A stretch of DNA of 64,000 nt from Psychrobacter sanguinis. GTDB taxonomy: Bacteria; Pseudomonadota; Gammaproteobacteria; Pseudomonadales; Moraxellaceae. The DNA lies in NCBI RefSeq assembly GCF_020736705.1, contig NZ_CP085990.1, positions 2,170,001 through 2,234,000 of the forward strand. The letters run 5' to 3'. The notes under the pieces were generated by a model. That model searched no databases. It was not told where the DNA came from and was given only the letters and a program-made list of their open reading frames with translations. Positions 29,602-38,186 of the stretch are shown here, one piece after another (position 1 is the first letter of the stretch; each line of letters begins with the position of its first letter). The position numbers and the translations under genes are program-made.

Positions 29602-30735
29602 TTACAGTTCGAAATCGTCAAAGTCACTGTCTGATAAATCAGAATCAATCTGACCTACTAAATAAGAGCTAATTTCGGTCTCTTGCGGTGCAACTTGAAC
29701 GTTGTCAGAAGATAACCAAGTATTAATCCAAGGAATAGGGTTGCTCTTAGAGTCTGGGAAGATACTAGGTAGGCCCACCGCTTCCATACGTAAGTTGGTA
29801 ATGTACTCAACATACTGACACAAGATGTCTTTGTTCAGACCGATCATAGAGCCATCTTTGAACAAATAGCCAGCCCATTCTTTTTCTTGCTCTGCCGCTT
29901 TACGGAAGATTTCGATACTTTCTTCGCGGCAATCTTCAGCAATCTCCGCCATCTCTGGGTCATCTTTACCTGATGCCAAGATATTAATCATGTGCTGGGT
30001 GCTGGTCAAATGTAAGGCTTCATCGCGGGCAATCAGTTTAATAATTTTGGCGTTACCTTCCATAAGCTTACGTTCAGCGAAAGCAAATGAACAAGCAAAT
30101 GACACGTAGAAACGAATGGCTTCTAAGACGTTAACCGCCACTAGGCATAGATACAATTGCTTTTTGAGCTTTCTTAAATCAACGTGCTTTTGTTCGCCAT
30201 TGACCATATGGGTGCCAGGACCAAACAAGCTGTATAATTGCGAATTCTGATACAGTTCATCATAATAATGAGCGATGTCTGACGCACGCTGTAAGATGTG
30301 CTCATTGTCCATAATATCATCGAAAACTACGGCTGGGTCGTTCACAATGTTACGGATAATATGAGTATAACTGCGCGAGTGAATGGTCTCAGAGAATGAC
30401 CATGTCTCAATCCATGTTTCAAGCTCAGGGATAGATACCAAAGGTAGCAACACGACGTTTGGACTGCGGCCTTGGATAGAGTCGAGTAGGGTCTGGTACT
30501 TTAGGTTACTGATAAAGATATGCTGTTCATGCGTCGACAAATTACCGTAGTCAATACGGTCTTTTGACACATCAACCTCTTCTGGACGCCAGAAAAATGA
30601 TAACTGCTTTTCGATAAGCTGTTCAAAAATAGGATGCTTCTGTTGGTCATAGCGCGCCACGTTAACAGGTTGACCAAAGAACATCGGCTCTTTTAGCGCA
30701 TCATTTTTAGTTTGGCAAAAGATTGAGTACGTCAT
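29602..30735 (-). CDS. nrdB: Ribonucleoside-diphosphate reductase subunit beta (class Ia)
   Basis: 377 aa. NrdB houses the diiron-tyrosyl radical that starts ribonucleotide reduction in NrdA. The radical tyrosine is in HSRSYTHI (Y123). Iron ligands are in [10 protein letters not shown] and [12 protein letters not shown]. The C-terminal [10 protein letters not shown] tail is the part that docks NrdA. AAAGGT lies a few bases before the ATG. In E. coli it directly follows nrdA; here a four-gene defence operon lies between them. The 160 bases before the start are AT-rich and could hold a separate promoter, but I cannot place one. Confidence 0.97.
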   Translation of the reverse strand: MTYSIFCQTKNDALKEPMFFGQPVNVARYDQQKHPIFEQLIEKQLSFFWRPEEVDVSKDRIDYGNLSTHEQHIFISNLKYQTLLDSIQGRSPNVVLLPLVSIPELETWIETWSFSETIHSRSYTHIIRNIVNDPAVVFDDIMDNEHILQRASDIAHYYDELYQNSQLYSLFGPGTHMVNGEQKHVDLRKLKKQLYLCLVAVNVLEAIRFYVSFACSFAFAERKLMEGNAKIIKLIARDEALHLTSTQHMINILASGKDDPEMAEIAEDCREESIEIFRKAAEQEKEWAGYLFKDGSMIGLNKDILCQYVEYITNLRMEAVGLPSIFPDSKSNPIPWINTWLSSDNVQVAPQETEISSYLVGQIDSDLSDSDFDDFEL

Positions 30736-30895
30736 GGTATTACCTTTTCATTATTTCATTTAATTACAGTTATGTTTAAATTAAAGCTTCTTATTGTTGG
30801 TGTATGTTTTGAGTCCTACTTACCATTAGTGCGGTATATCTAAAAGCATAGGCAGTGCAAAGGTCTTACCAATGTAATTTACGACTAATTATGAA

Positions 30896-31699
30896 CTAAA
30901 TATCTGGATCAATTTTTTCATTTAAAACGTTCAGATAAGCCTGTAAATCGATAGCTGGGATTGTACCAATAGCTTGTTGAAGATAGCGAGTTAATTGCAT
31001 AAAAAAAGTTATTAAAGAGTTTTCAGGACGACTCAAGGTCAGTTTGTTAAACCTTCTTGTCTCATAATAATCATTTATACGCTTATTAAAGTTTTTCTGA
31101 TTAATATCTTCTTGTCCAATATAATCTATAGAAAAACTACCAGACTCAACAGCACAACCTAAATCAAGTGTTTGTAGGCCTTTTAATTTTGATAAATTGT
31201 CTTCAATTGTTTTTACCTTCTTATATGTATTACTTGTTGCTAATATGCCACCAACTATTTTAGTAAGAGGTCTAGCTGGTAGTGGGTGTCCAGAACTAAT
31301 CATAGATGTAGACGTTCTTTCTAAGGATCTAACACTAGCTATCTTATTTCCAGCATATTCTATGTGCCCATATATGTCAGGTTTAACTTCGAATACAGCA
31401 TATACACCTTCAGCTGGTATATAGTGAAAGCCGTTCTGTGAGAAAATAAAGGGAGTAAAATAATTATCATAGATGACAATATCGATTTGGTCACTAGTAT
31501 TACCTTTGTGATCTATAATGATTGCTTTATCGACACTATACCGATTGGGTAAATAGTGTGTTAACCATTCAATCCAAGCATTTTCTAAGGCGTCACCTTT
31601 TGAACCAGGATGTTCTATAAAGCTTCTGTTAGTATTTAATTGAGCTTTCATTTGTTCTTGCATACCGTTGAAAAGCTCTTCTAATGGAATATTATTCAT
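30896..31699 (-). CDS. nucC: NucC-type CBASS effector nuclease (PD-(D/E)XK)
   Basis: 267 aa. NucC is a DNA endonuclease that assembles and cuts chromosomal DNA when it binds cyclic tri-AMP, killing infected cells. Seen here: KGDALENAWIEWL near residue 34, then SDQIDIVIYD with D73, and AVFEVK with E104 and K106, giving the spacing ID-x30-ExK of NucC. From memory of E. coli NucC, catalytic D73, E104 and K106 fall at the same numbers. Ligand-pocket R53 and the Thr in GTIP (T246, equivalent to T226) are kept, while pocket Tyr81 is Phe81. It overlaps cap3 by 8 bases, so is translationally coupled and last in the operon. An insertion near residues 165-215 makes it slightly longer than E. coli NucC (241 aa). 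Confidence 0.9.
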   Translation of the reverse strand: MNNIPLEELFNGMQEQMKAQLNTNRSFIEHPGSKGDALENAWIEWLTHYLPNRYSVDKAIIIDHKGNTSDQIDIVIYDNYFTPFIFSQNGFHYIPAEGVYAVFEVKPDIYGHIEYAGNKIASVRSLERTSTSMISSGHPLPARPLTKIVGGILATSNTYKKVKTIEDNLSKLKGLQTLDLGCAVESGSFSIDYIGQEDINQKNFNKRINDYYETRRFNKLTLSRPENSLITFFMQLTRYLQQAIGTIPAIDLQAYLNVLNEKIDPDI

Positions 31700-32156
31700 A
31701 AACTTCTAATCTATCATTGTGGAGAACGAAAAATTTATAGTCCTGTAATTTATTCTTTGTAACGCTAAGAATAAGTAAAATAGGATTTTCAATTTGTATA
31801 CTTTGATTTTTTTGGATATTTAGCATCGCGTTCAAATCTGCTGTGCTAAACCATGGTTCATTGTCTGGATGAGTATGCCATTCGCCAATATAATAAATTC
31901 CTTCATCAATAAATAGCTTTTGAAAATATTTTTCTGAATAATTATTTTCTCTTGTAAATTCTACTCTACTACTAGTAAAAGACGTTGCGAGTATCGACTT
32001 TTTAATGTAAAGCGTTTTTAAGTCTGTTGTATATCTACCCAGTAAAAAACCACCAAATTCTTTAGGATAGTAGGGGACGCTTGATTGATAAATGGATTCT
32101 AATAAACTATCTTCTATAATTAGTTTTAAGTTCTTATAACGTTTGATTATATTCAA
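31692..32156 (-). CDS. cap3: CBASS JAMM/MPN isopeptidase Cap3
   Basis: 154 aa single-domain JAMM metalloprotease. The zinc site is complete: E33 in KEFGGFLLG, then H94 and H96 in GEWHTHPD, S104 and D107 in FSTADL. In type II CBASS Cap3 removes the CD-NTase from the targets to which Cap2 has attached it. It starts 4 bases inside cap2 (ATGA-type overlap) and overlaps nucC by 8 bases. Stand-alone JAMM proteins also occur in other contexts (RadC-like, MoaD processing); the neighbours make Cap3 the best reading. Confidence 0.92.
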   Translation of the reverse strand: MNIIKRYKNLKLIIEDSLLESIYQSSVPYYPKEFGGFLLGRYTTDLKTLYIKKSILATSFTSSRVEFTRENNYSEKYFQKLFIDEGIYYIGEWHTHPDNEPWFSTADLNAMLNIQKNQSIQIENPILLILSVTKNKLQDYKFFVLHNDRLEVYE

Positions 32157-33814
32157 AATTTCCTAACCTGTAGAGTTTCATCATTATCAATATAATCTAT
32201 TACAAAACTATCTAGCTGTTTTTCAGCAACCATAATATTGATATGTTTTAATGCAAATTGTACAAGGGTAGATACATCATTGTATGACGCTTTAAATGTA
32301 GGATTCCAACAGCCTAGAGGGTTATATAAGTCATCAACATCATTAACTAATATTTTTTCAAATTGATGTCTTACAAAATTATATGTATTTGGTGATACAC
32401 CACAAACTAATGACTTTGCGCGATTAGTTATTGATAAATTAATAGTACTAGCTGTTATCGCAAGACCGTCTAGAACGTACATTAAATCGTCATCTGTAGA
32501 GCAGTCAAAAATATAGTCATAAGCTGATAACTCTTTTTCAATAGTGTCTTTAAATTGTTTGCTATAAGTTTCCGACTTCAAACTTTCAGTGAAAAGAGTT
32601 TTGCTTATTTTGATTTCAACAAAAGGTGAAATGCTCGTAAGTATTTGAGCTAACTCTTCTACCTTATTAGTGTAAGCGAATTGAAATTCATATTCTGAAC
32701 GACAAACATTCTCTGGTTTTTTAATGTCGTAATCAACTAGCAAAATATTTTTACATCCACAACGTACTAAAGTTTTAGCTACATTGCTACCAATTGCACC
32801 TACTCCAATTATTAAAATTTTTGAATTAGTTAAAGTCTCGTTAAATGCCCCTCTTCCAAAAAAATAAGGGTAAGAAGAGTTATTCGTTAAAGCCCAATTA
32901 ATTTTTTTATCTTGTAAGGAATAAGTAGGTTTACCACTAGCATCTCTTTTAATATGAAAGATTGGCTCATCGATATTTAATAAGGCTACTTGCCAATGTA
33001 TAGTGCTGTTTCTTATATTAAATCCGATAAATAATGGCAATGGTTTATGACTAGGATGACTTGATCTTATAGCTATAATATGTTGTGAAAGATAGCTTAA
33101 AAATTCTTGATTAATTGATTTAGAAAACTCTTGCCAGTTATCAAAAGAAAAGCGTTTATTAATTGCTGGAGAATTTTCGATAAATAAATATACCCCTTCG
33201 GTAGTTTCAACTTCTTTATTAGAATAATGAGAACTCCAATTACAATATTTAGTAACAGTAGACTTACTATAAAAAAAACTCTGTACTAAAAAGTTATTTA
33301 TAGTTGATTTATCATACGGCCTTTTATTTAAATAATTAAGGTGAACTGTTCCGTATTCATCTTTGGAAAAATCGTGTTCAACTTCTGTGAACTGATAGGA
33401 GTAGAATTCGCCATTAAAATTTTCTGGTGTATATATTAAGTGCTCATAATGACTATCTGATTCTTGGTTAACAATATATTTGGTAATCCAGTTTTTGATA
33501 GCATCAAAGTCTTGCCTTAACTTTTTATTAAAGTCTATACAATGATGATTATGAAAACATACTGAACCATCGCTCATAACATGACTGTATTCAATAAGCT
33601 CTATATTTCTAAAGTATATTGTTTCAGATCCACTTACTTTAAGTGGATAATGAGAACATATGGAAACTTTAAAAGTTATTCCTTTCTCAATACCTTCAAC
33701 ATTAAAACAGATATTGAAATCTACCGCATCATCTTCAAATTTAAGGTCGTTTAATTCCGAAACATATTCAATACTATCAATCGCTTTTTTCAAATCTTCT
33801 TTAGAGAATCTCAT
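32153..33814 (-). CDS. cap2: CBASS E2-E1 fusion Cap2
   Basis: 553 aa. The N-terminal E2-like domain has its candidate catalytic Cys at C86 in SDGSVCFHN. A linker of about 170 residues leads to an E1/ThiF domain: nucleotide loop GVGAIG at 337-342, D361 in LLVDYD and R372 in CRSEYEF. The candidate E1 catalytic Cys is C502 in LGCWNPTF. Cap2 activates the C-terminus of the CD-NTase and transfers it to a target, which raises CD-NTase activity. It begins 2 bases after the CD-NTase stop codon. The gene is visibly more AT-rich than nrdA and nrdB on either side. Confidence 0.93.
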   Translation of the reverse strand: MRFSKEDLKKAIDSIEYVSELNDLKFEDDAVDFNICFNVEGIEKGITFKVSICSHYPLKVSGSETIYFRNIELIEYSHVMSDGSVCFHNHHCIDFNKKLRQDFDAIKNWITKYIVNQESDSHYEHLIYTPENFNGEFYSYQFTEVEHDFSKDEYGTVHLNYLNKRPYDKSTINNFLVQSFFYSKSTVTKYCNWSSHYSNKEVETTEGVYLFIENSPAINKRFSFDNWQEFSKSINQEFLSYLSQHIIAIRSSHPSHKPLPLFIGFNIRNSTIHWQVALLNIDEPIFHIKRDASGKPTYSLQDKKINWALTNNSSYPYFFGRGAFNETLTNSKILIIGVGAIGSNVAKTLVRCGCKNILLVDYDIKKPENVCRSEYEFQFAYTNKVEELAQILTSISPFVEIKISKTLFTESLKSETYSKQFKDTIEKELSAYDYIFDCSTDDDLMYVLDGLAITASTINLSITNRAKSLVCGVSPNTYNFVRHQFEKILVNDVDDLYNPLGCWNPTFKASYNDVSTLVQFALKHINIMVAEKQLDSFVIDYIDNDETLQVRKF

Positions 33815-33816
33815 AT

Positions 33817-34755
33817 CTAACCAAAACGCTCAGTAGAAGAAGGGATAGATACAGGAGTAACACTAGCTACCCCGTAACTTAAGTCATCTTTATCAGAGCT
33901 TTCAGCAAACTCTTCATTCTTCTTAAAATATAATTCGATATTAATTTCGTTGTTATTTACATTAGTAAGTAATTTATTAAAGTCATAAGCTAATTTTTTA
34001 CGTTGAGAAGAATCCAATGTACTCATTAAATCGTTATTAGAGTTACCTGGGTCAGGTAGTTTAAATGTTGAATCTTCTATGTTATCAACAACATATTGAA
34101 GTATAGTTTCAAGTTGTGTCCATAAACTTCCTGTTGGTGAGGTCTTATCGTAAGCTTTGATAACTAAAAGCTCGAAAAAGAAAGACTTATATTTTTTAGA
34201 ATTTTGAAACTTCCATATCTTTAATAATCTAATTATCTTCCTTTCTGTTTCTTTACCTTTTATATGATCTATCTGACTTTGAATATTAGTTTTTAAGTAA
34301 CCGGACTCAGAATTTGAGTCAGATATATGTAAGTTTAAATTTCCTGTATCTAGATATGTATCAGTTTTAGTTTCGCGCGCAGGAACAATATCAATTTCAA
34401 TGTTATCTTCTTCAAACTTTAGTCCAATAGAGACAGTTTGTTTACGAACAGTAGTTTTTTCACCGAACTTAGCATCCAATTTTTCATAGACATCATTGAA
34501 CATAGCTTCCAGGGTACTAAAGCTATCATGCTTAAAAGGTACTACTGAGTCTAAGTCGAATTTAGTATTGATGGCAGTATGTTTACTGTAAGAACCTGAA
34601 TCAAAAGGACTATAAGTATTATTTTTATATTCGGATTTCAAAAACTCTTTTATCTCGTTTCTTCTATCTCTGTATTTATTAAACAAATCATTTATATGAC
34701 TCATCCTATGTGATTCTAATACTTCTTGTAGGTATTCACTTTTGTAATCAGCCAC
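33817..34755 (-). CDS. CD-NTase (cGAS/DncV-like nucleotidyltransferase) of CBASS
   Basis: 312 aa. The nucleotidyltransferase core shows GS at 54-55 in FDSGSYSKHT, the metal-binding pair D67 and D69 in KFDLDSVVP, and the third Asp D122 in IEIDIVPA. A helical C-terminal lobe follows. The C-terminus is TERFG, ending in Gly, as needed for Cap2-mediated conjugation. I cannot place the clade; because the effector is NucC, the expected product is cyclic tri-AMP, which is inference. The start is a GTG at 34755 with GGAGAA about 6 bases upstream. First gene of the four-gene operon, 141 bases after nrdA. Confidence 0.93.
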   Translation of the reverse strand: MADYKSEYLQEVLESHRMSHINDLFNKYRDRRNEIKEFLKSEYKNNTYSPFDSGSYSKHTAINTKFDLDSVVPFKHDSFSTLEAMFNDVYEKLDAKFGEKTTVRKQTVSIGLKFEEDNIEIDIVPARETKTDTYLDTGNLNLHISDSNSESGYLKTNIQSQIDHIKGKETERKIIRLLKIWKFQNSKKYKSFFFELLVIKAYDKTSPTGSLWTQLETILQYVVDNIEDSTFKLPDPGNSNNDLMSTLDSSQRKKLAYDFNKLLTNVNNNEINIELYFKKNEEFAESSDKDDLSYGVASVTPVSIPSSTERFG

Positions 34756-34896
34756 TTAGTATTCTCCATAATTTAAAAAACTTTGTCCTTACGCCGAGGG
34801 ACGAGGCACGGACATAGCCATTAACAATAGACTGCCCATGCCTCGCATATTTCTCCCCGTTTAAAAAGCTCCGATTTTGAGGCTCATCTTGTTCGC

Positions 34897-37173
34897 TTAA
34901 AGCTTACAAGCACCGCTGGCACAGCCATCATCGATATCGGCTTGAGCATCGTTAGCACCGTCACGAGTGTTGTGATAATACAGAGTCTTAACACCCAATT
35001 TATAAGCGGTTAATAAGTCTTTTAGCAGAACCTTCATTGGCACACGGTTGCCTTCAAAACGAGTTGGGTCATAGTTAGTATTGGCAGAGATACTCTGATC
35101 AATAAACTTCTGCATAACCGCTACCAGTTTTAAATAGCCATCATTGTTAGGCATTTGCCATAACAACTCATAGTTGTCTTTTAAGTTTAAGATATCAGGT
35201 ACCACTTGCTTTAAGATACCGTCTTTAGACGCTTTAACAGACACCAGACCACGAGGTGGCTCAATACCATTGGTCGCGTTGGCAATCTGACTTGAAGTCT
35301 CAGAAGGCATTAACGCTGACAAAGTAGAGTTACGTAGACCATGCTCTTTAATCTCGCTACGTAGTGCTTCCCAATCCAACTGCAATGGCTCATTGCAAAT
35401 CTTGTCTAAGTCCGCTTTATAAGTATCGATTGGTAAGATACCTTGTGAGTAAGTGGTCTCATTAAACGCTGGACAAGCGCCTTTTTCTTTCGCCAACTTG
35501 TTAGACGCTTTTAGTAAATAATACTGTAGCGCTTCAAACGTTTGATGGGTTAAGCCCAGTGCTGAACCATCTGAGTATTTCACACCGTTTTTAGCCAAGT
35601 AGTAAGCGTAGTTAATAACACCAACACCTAGCGTGCGACGATTCATGCTGCCATTTTCAGCGGCTTTAACCGGATAGTCTTGATAATCAAGTAGGGCGTC
35701 TAACGCACGAACGATTAGCTCAGCAGGCTCTTCGATATCGTCTAAGCTCTGTACTTCACCTAAGTTTACCGCTGACAATGTACATAAAGCGATTTCGCCT
35801 TTTTCGTCATTGATGTTGTCTAGTGGCTTAGTCGGTAACGCAATTTCCATACATAAGTTTGACTGACGGATAGGGGCCACAGCAGGATCAAATGGGCTGT
35901 GCGTGTTGCAATGGTCAACGTTTTGGATATAGATACGACCGGTGCTGGCACGCTCTTGCATCAATAAGCTGAATAGGTCAGCCGCAGGTACGTGACGTTT
36001 GCGGATATTCTCATCTTGCTCATACTCGGTGTATAGCTCTTCGAACTTGTCTTGGTCAGCGAAGAAGGCTTCGTATAGACCTGGCACGTCAGAAGGTGAG
36101 AATAGGGCGATGTCTTGACCTTTAATTAAGCGCGTGTATAGGGTACGGTTGATTTGAACCCCGTAGTCCATATGACGCACACGGTTGTCTTCTACACCGC
36201 GGTTGTTTTTTAGCACCAACAATGACTCTACTTCTAAATGCCATAAGGGATAGAATAAAGTCGCTGCACCACCACGGACGCCGCCTTGTGAACAACATTT
36301 AACGGCCGTTTGGAATAGCTTATAGAATGGGATACAACCGGTATGTTGCGCTTCACCGCCACGGATAGGGCTACCAAGGGCACGGATGTTACCGGCATTG
36401 ATGCCGATACCGGCACGCTGTGAGACGTAGCGAACGATGGCGCTAGTAGTAGCGTTGATAGAGTCTAAGCTATCACCACACTCAATCAATACGCACGAGC
36501 TAAACTGACGCGATGGGGTGCGCACACCTGCCATGATAGGGGTCGGTAATGAGATTTTGAACTGTGAGCTGGCATCATAGAAGCGCTTCACATAGTGTAG
36601 ACGCTCAGATTTGTCGTAAGAGGCGAATAGACACATACCTACTAACATGTATAAGAACTGAGGGCTCTCATAAACGGTCTTAGTCACTCGGTCTTGTACC
36701 AAGTATTTACCGGCCATCTGCTCAGCAGCGGCATAGGCTAGAGTCATGTCACGCCAGTGGTCGATGTACTCATTTAATTCATCAAACTCTTCACGTGAGT
36801 AATCTTGCAAAATATGCTCATCGTATTTACCAGCTGCAGTCAGCTTGGTGACATGATCAAATAAATGAGGTGGCTCAAATTGATTGTAGGCAATTTTGCG
36901 TAAATGGAAGATGGCCAAACGTGCGGCAAGATACTGATAGTCTGGTGTATCTTCTGAAATTAGATCGGCAGCAGCTTTGATAATAGTCTCATGAATATCA
37001 CGAGTCTTAATACCATCATAAAACTGAATGTGAGATTTTAATTCTACTTGAGAAACGGAAACATTATCTAATCCTTCCGCGGCCCACGTTATGACCTTAT
37101 GGATTTTATCTAAATCGATTGGCTCTAAACGGCCGTCTCGTTTCATTACTTTAAGGTTATCCATATGTGTCAT
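34897..37173 (-). CDS. nrdA: Ribonucleoside-diphosphate reductase subunit alpha (class Ia)
   Basis: 758 aa, matching E. coli NrdA (761). It has an N-terminal ATP-cone (MKRDGRLEPIDLDKIHKVITWA). The barrel includes FSSCVLIECGDS with an active-site Cys, and NLCMEIALPT and ALCTLSAVNLG, the latter with the second Cys. The C-terminal CASGAC pair re-reduces the site. The presence of the ATP-cone implies dATP feedback inhibition. Two NrdR-like boxes lie about 95-140 bases upstream. Downstream is the CBASS operon instead of nrdB. Confidence 0.97.
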   Translation of the reverse strand: MTHMDNLKVMKRDGRLEPIDLDKIHKVITWAAEGLDNVSVSQVELKSHIQFYDGIKTRDIHETIIKAAADLISEDTPDYQYLAARLAIFHLRKIAYNQFEPPHLFDHVTKLTAAGKYDEHILQDYSREEFDELNEYIDHWRDMTLAYAAAEQMAGKYLVQDRVTKTVYESPQFLYMLVGMCLFASYDKSERLHYVKRFYDASSQFKISLPTPIMAGVRTPSRQFSSCVLIECGDSLDSINATTSAIVRYVSQRAGIGINAGNIRALGSPIRGGEAQHTGCIPFYKLFQTAVKCCSQGGVRGGAATLFYPLWHLEVESLLVLKNNRGVEDNRVRHMDYGVQINRTLYTRLIKGQDIALFSPSDVPGLYEAFFADQDKFEELYTEYEQDENIRKRHVPAADLFSLLMQERASTGRIYIQNVDHCNTHSPFDPAVAPIRQSNLCMEIALPTKPLDNINDEKGEIALCTLSAVNLGEVQSLDDIEEPAELIVRALDALLDYQDYPVKAAENGSMNRRTLGVGVINYAYYLAKNGVKYSDGSALGLTHQTFEALQYYLLKASNKLAKEKGACPAFNETTYSQGILPIDTYKADLDKICNEPLQLDWEALRSEIKEHGLRNSTLSALMPSETSSQIANATNGIEPPRGLVSVKASKDGILKQVVPDILNLKDNYELLWQMPNNDGYLKLVAVMQKFIDQSISANTNYDPTRFEGNRVPMKVLLKDLLTAYKLGVKTLYYHNTRDGANDAQADIDDGCASGACKL

Positions 37174-37266
37174 TGCTGTCTCCGCTTGTTATCGCTAAAT
37201 GTGGGATTAATGGAAGTATTACTGAAAAATTTCACTTGTTCCTATAGTGCCTGTCTTTAAATTGAA

Positions 37267-37314
37267 ACACAAGATATAGGGTGCTTTTAGTAATGTAGGC
37301 ACAATATAAAGGAA
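37267..37314 (-). promoter_or_regulatory. Tandem NrdR-like boxes upstream of nrdA
   Basis: Box 1 at 37267-37282 reads ACACAAGATATAGGGT and box 2 at 37299-37314 reads GCACAATATAAAGGAA. The NrdR consensus is close to acaCwAtATaTwGtgt; box 1 differs at about two positions and box 2 at more. Their starts are 32 bases apart, about three helical turns, which is the usual NrdR arrangement. Both lie upstream of the minus-strand nrdA start. NrdR represses nrd genes when dATP is high. Confidence 0.7.
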
Positions 37315-37578
37315 AAAAACAAAATTTACTATCTTGACAAATCGAGGCTTACTAGTTCAACTCAAATAATTGAAATGAATAATTAGCCACCAAAAATACT
37401 TGCAAATTTGCAACTGCTGAGACAGTGTTGCCTACAGCTTGTGTCAAGTAAAATTATCAATAAAAATGGGGCAAAAAAACTTTTTTCAATAAATTGTAAA
37501 CGAAGGTTTTGGTCTGGGAATGTATTCAGGCAATCTCGCTAATCTGGAAAATAATTCACTATTAAAAAACACACAAAT

Positions 37579-37607
37579 AAAAAGAGCAGTGGTTAACTGC
37601 TCTTTTT
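37579..37607 (-). terminator. Terminator after ybeD
   Basis: AAAAAGAGCAGT pairs with ACTGCTCTTTTT around a five-base loop; symmetric, so it works for the minus-strand ybeD. It lies in the 522-base gap between ybeD and nrdA, which otherwise holds only the nrdA upstream region. Confidence 0.88.
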
Positions 37608-37695
37608 AAATGAGATTTTAGGACGGTCTAGTCTACTACTATATGAATATCTGTCTATAAATATCTAATGCCTGCTGTTTAGGCAAGCATAACGC

Positions 37696-38043
37696 CTATA
37701 CCACTGTACGAACAGTATTGGCTTTGTCTAATGAGGCATATAACTCATTAACTTGCTGCGCATCTGTGAAGTACAATTTGGCACGGACTGAGGTAAAGCG
37801 GCCAGTGCTTGATTTCTTAACCACTAAGCTTTCCATGTCAAATTCTGGGAACTGAGTGCCTAAAATAAGCTTCACTTCATTTAGAAGCGTGTCATGTTCG
37901 CCTTCATGACCAATAATGCTCATCGGATAGTCCATTGGGAATTCCCAAAGATGATGATTTTGAATATCGGTCTTCTTAGCATCAGGATTTGATTGTAGCG
38001 TTAAACACTGGTTAATATTAATTTTTGGATTGTTGTTTGACAT
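37696..38043 (-). CDS. DUF493 family protein (YbeD-like)
   Basis: 115 aa from the ATG at 38043, which has GGAG about 8 bases upstream; an in-frame longer start at 38088 is not needed. The DUF493/YbeD fold is seen in LWEFPMDYPMSIIG and SSTGRFTSVRAKLYF, with the VRTVV end. The function of YbeD is not established; the fold resembles small regulatory ACT-like domains. In E. coli ybeD sits near lipB, but here it lies between rpoD and nrdA with terminators on both sides. Confidence 0.9.
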   Translation of the reverse strand: MSNNNPKININQCLTLQSNPDAKKTDIQNHHLWEFPMDYPMSIIGHEGEHDTLLNEVKLILGTQFPEFDMESLVVKKSSTGRFTSVRAKLYFTDAQQVNELYASLDKANTVRTVV

Positions 38044-38128
38044 AATCATGTCTCCGTTAGGTATCCAGAGTTGTTTTGGATTTAGCACTAAAGACCAGTA
38101 AGTATCGATATAGGCTATTTTTAATCAC

Positions 38129-38158
38129 AAAAAAAGCTGAGATGACTCAGCTTTTTTT
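38129..38158 (-). terminator. Terminator between rpoD and ybeD
   Basis: An A run plus GCTGAG pairs with CTCAGC plus a T run around ATGA. Symmetric hairpin positioned to end rpoD on the minus strand. Confidence 0.9.
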
Positions 38159-38186
38159 ATAAAAATGCAGTCATATTAATTAACGT

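Noticed and set aside
30896..31699. First read as a novel effector of unknown family with a PD-(D/E)XK core.
   Set aside because: The order and spacing of KGDA, SDQID, FEVK, R53 and GTIP match NucC closely, so a known effector family explains it better.
31692..32156. JAMM protein as a RadC-like or MoaD-processing enzyme.
   Set aside because: Overlap with cap2 and nucC and the lone-domain form fit Cap3.
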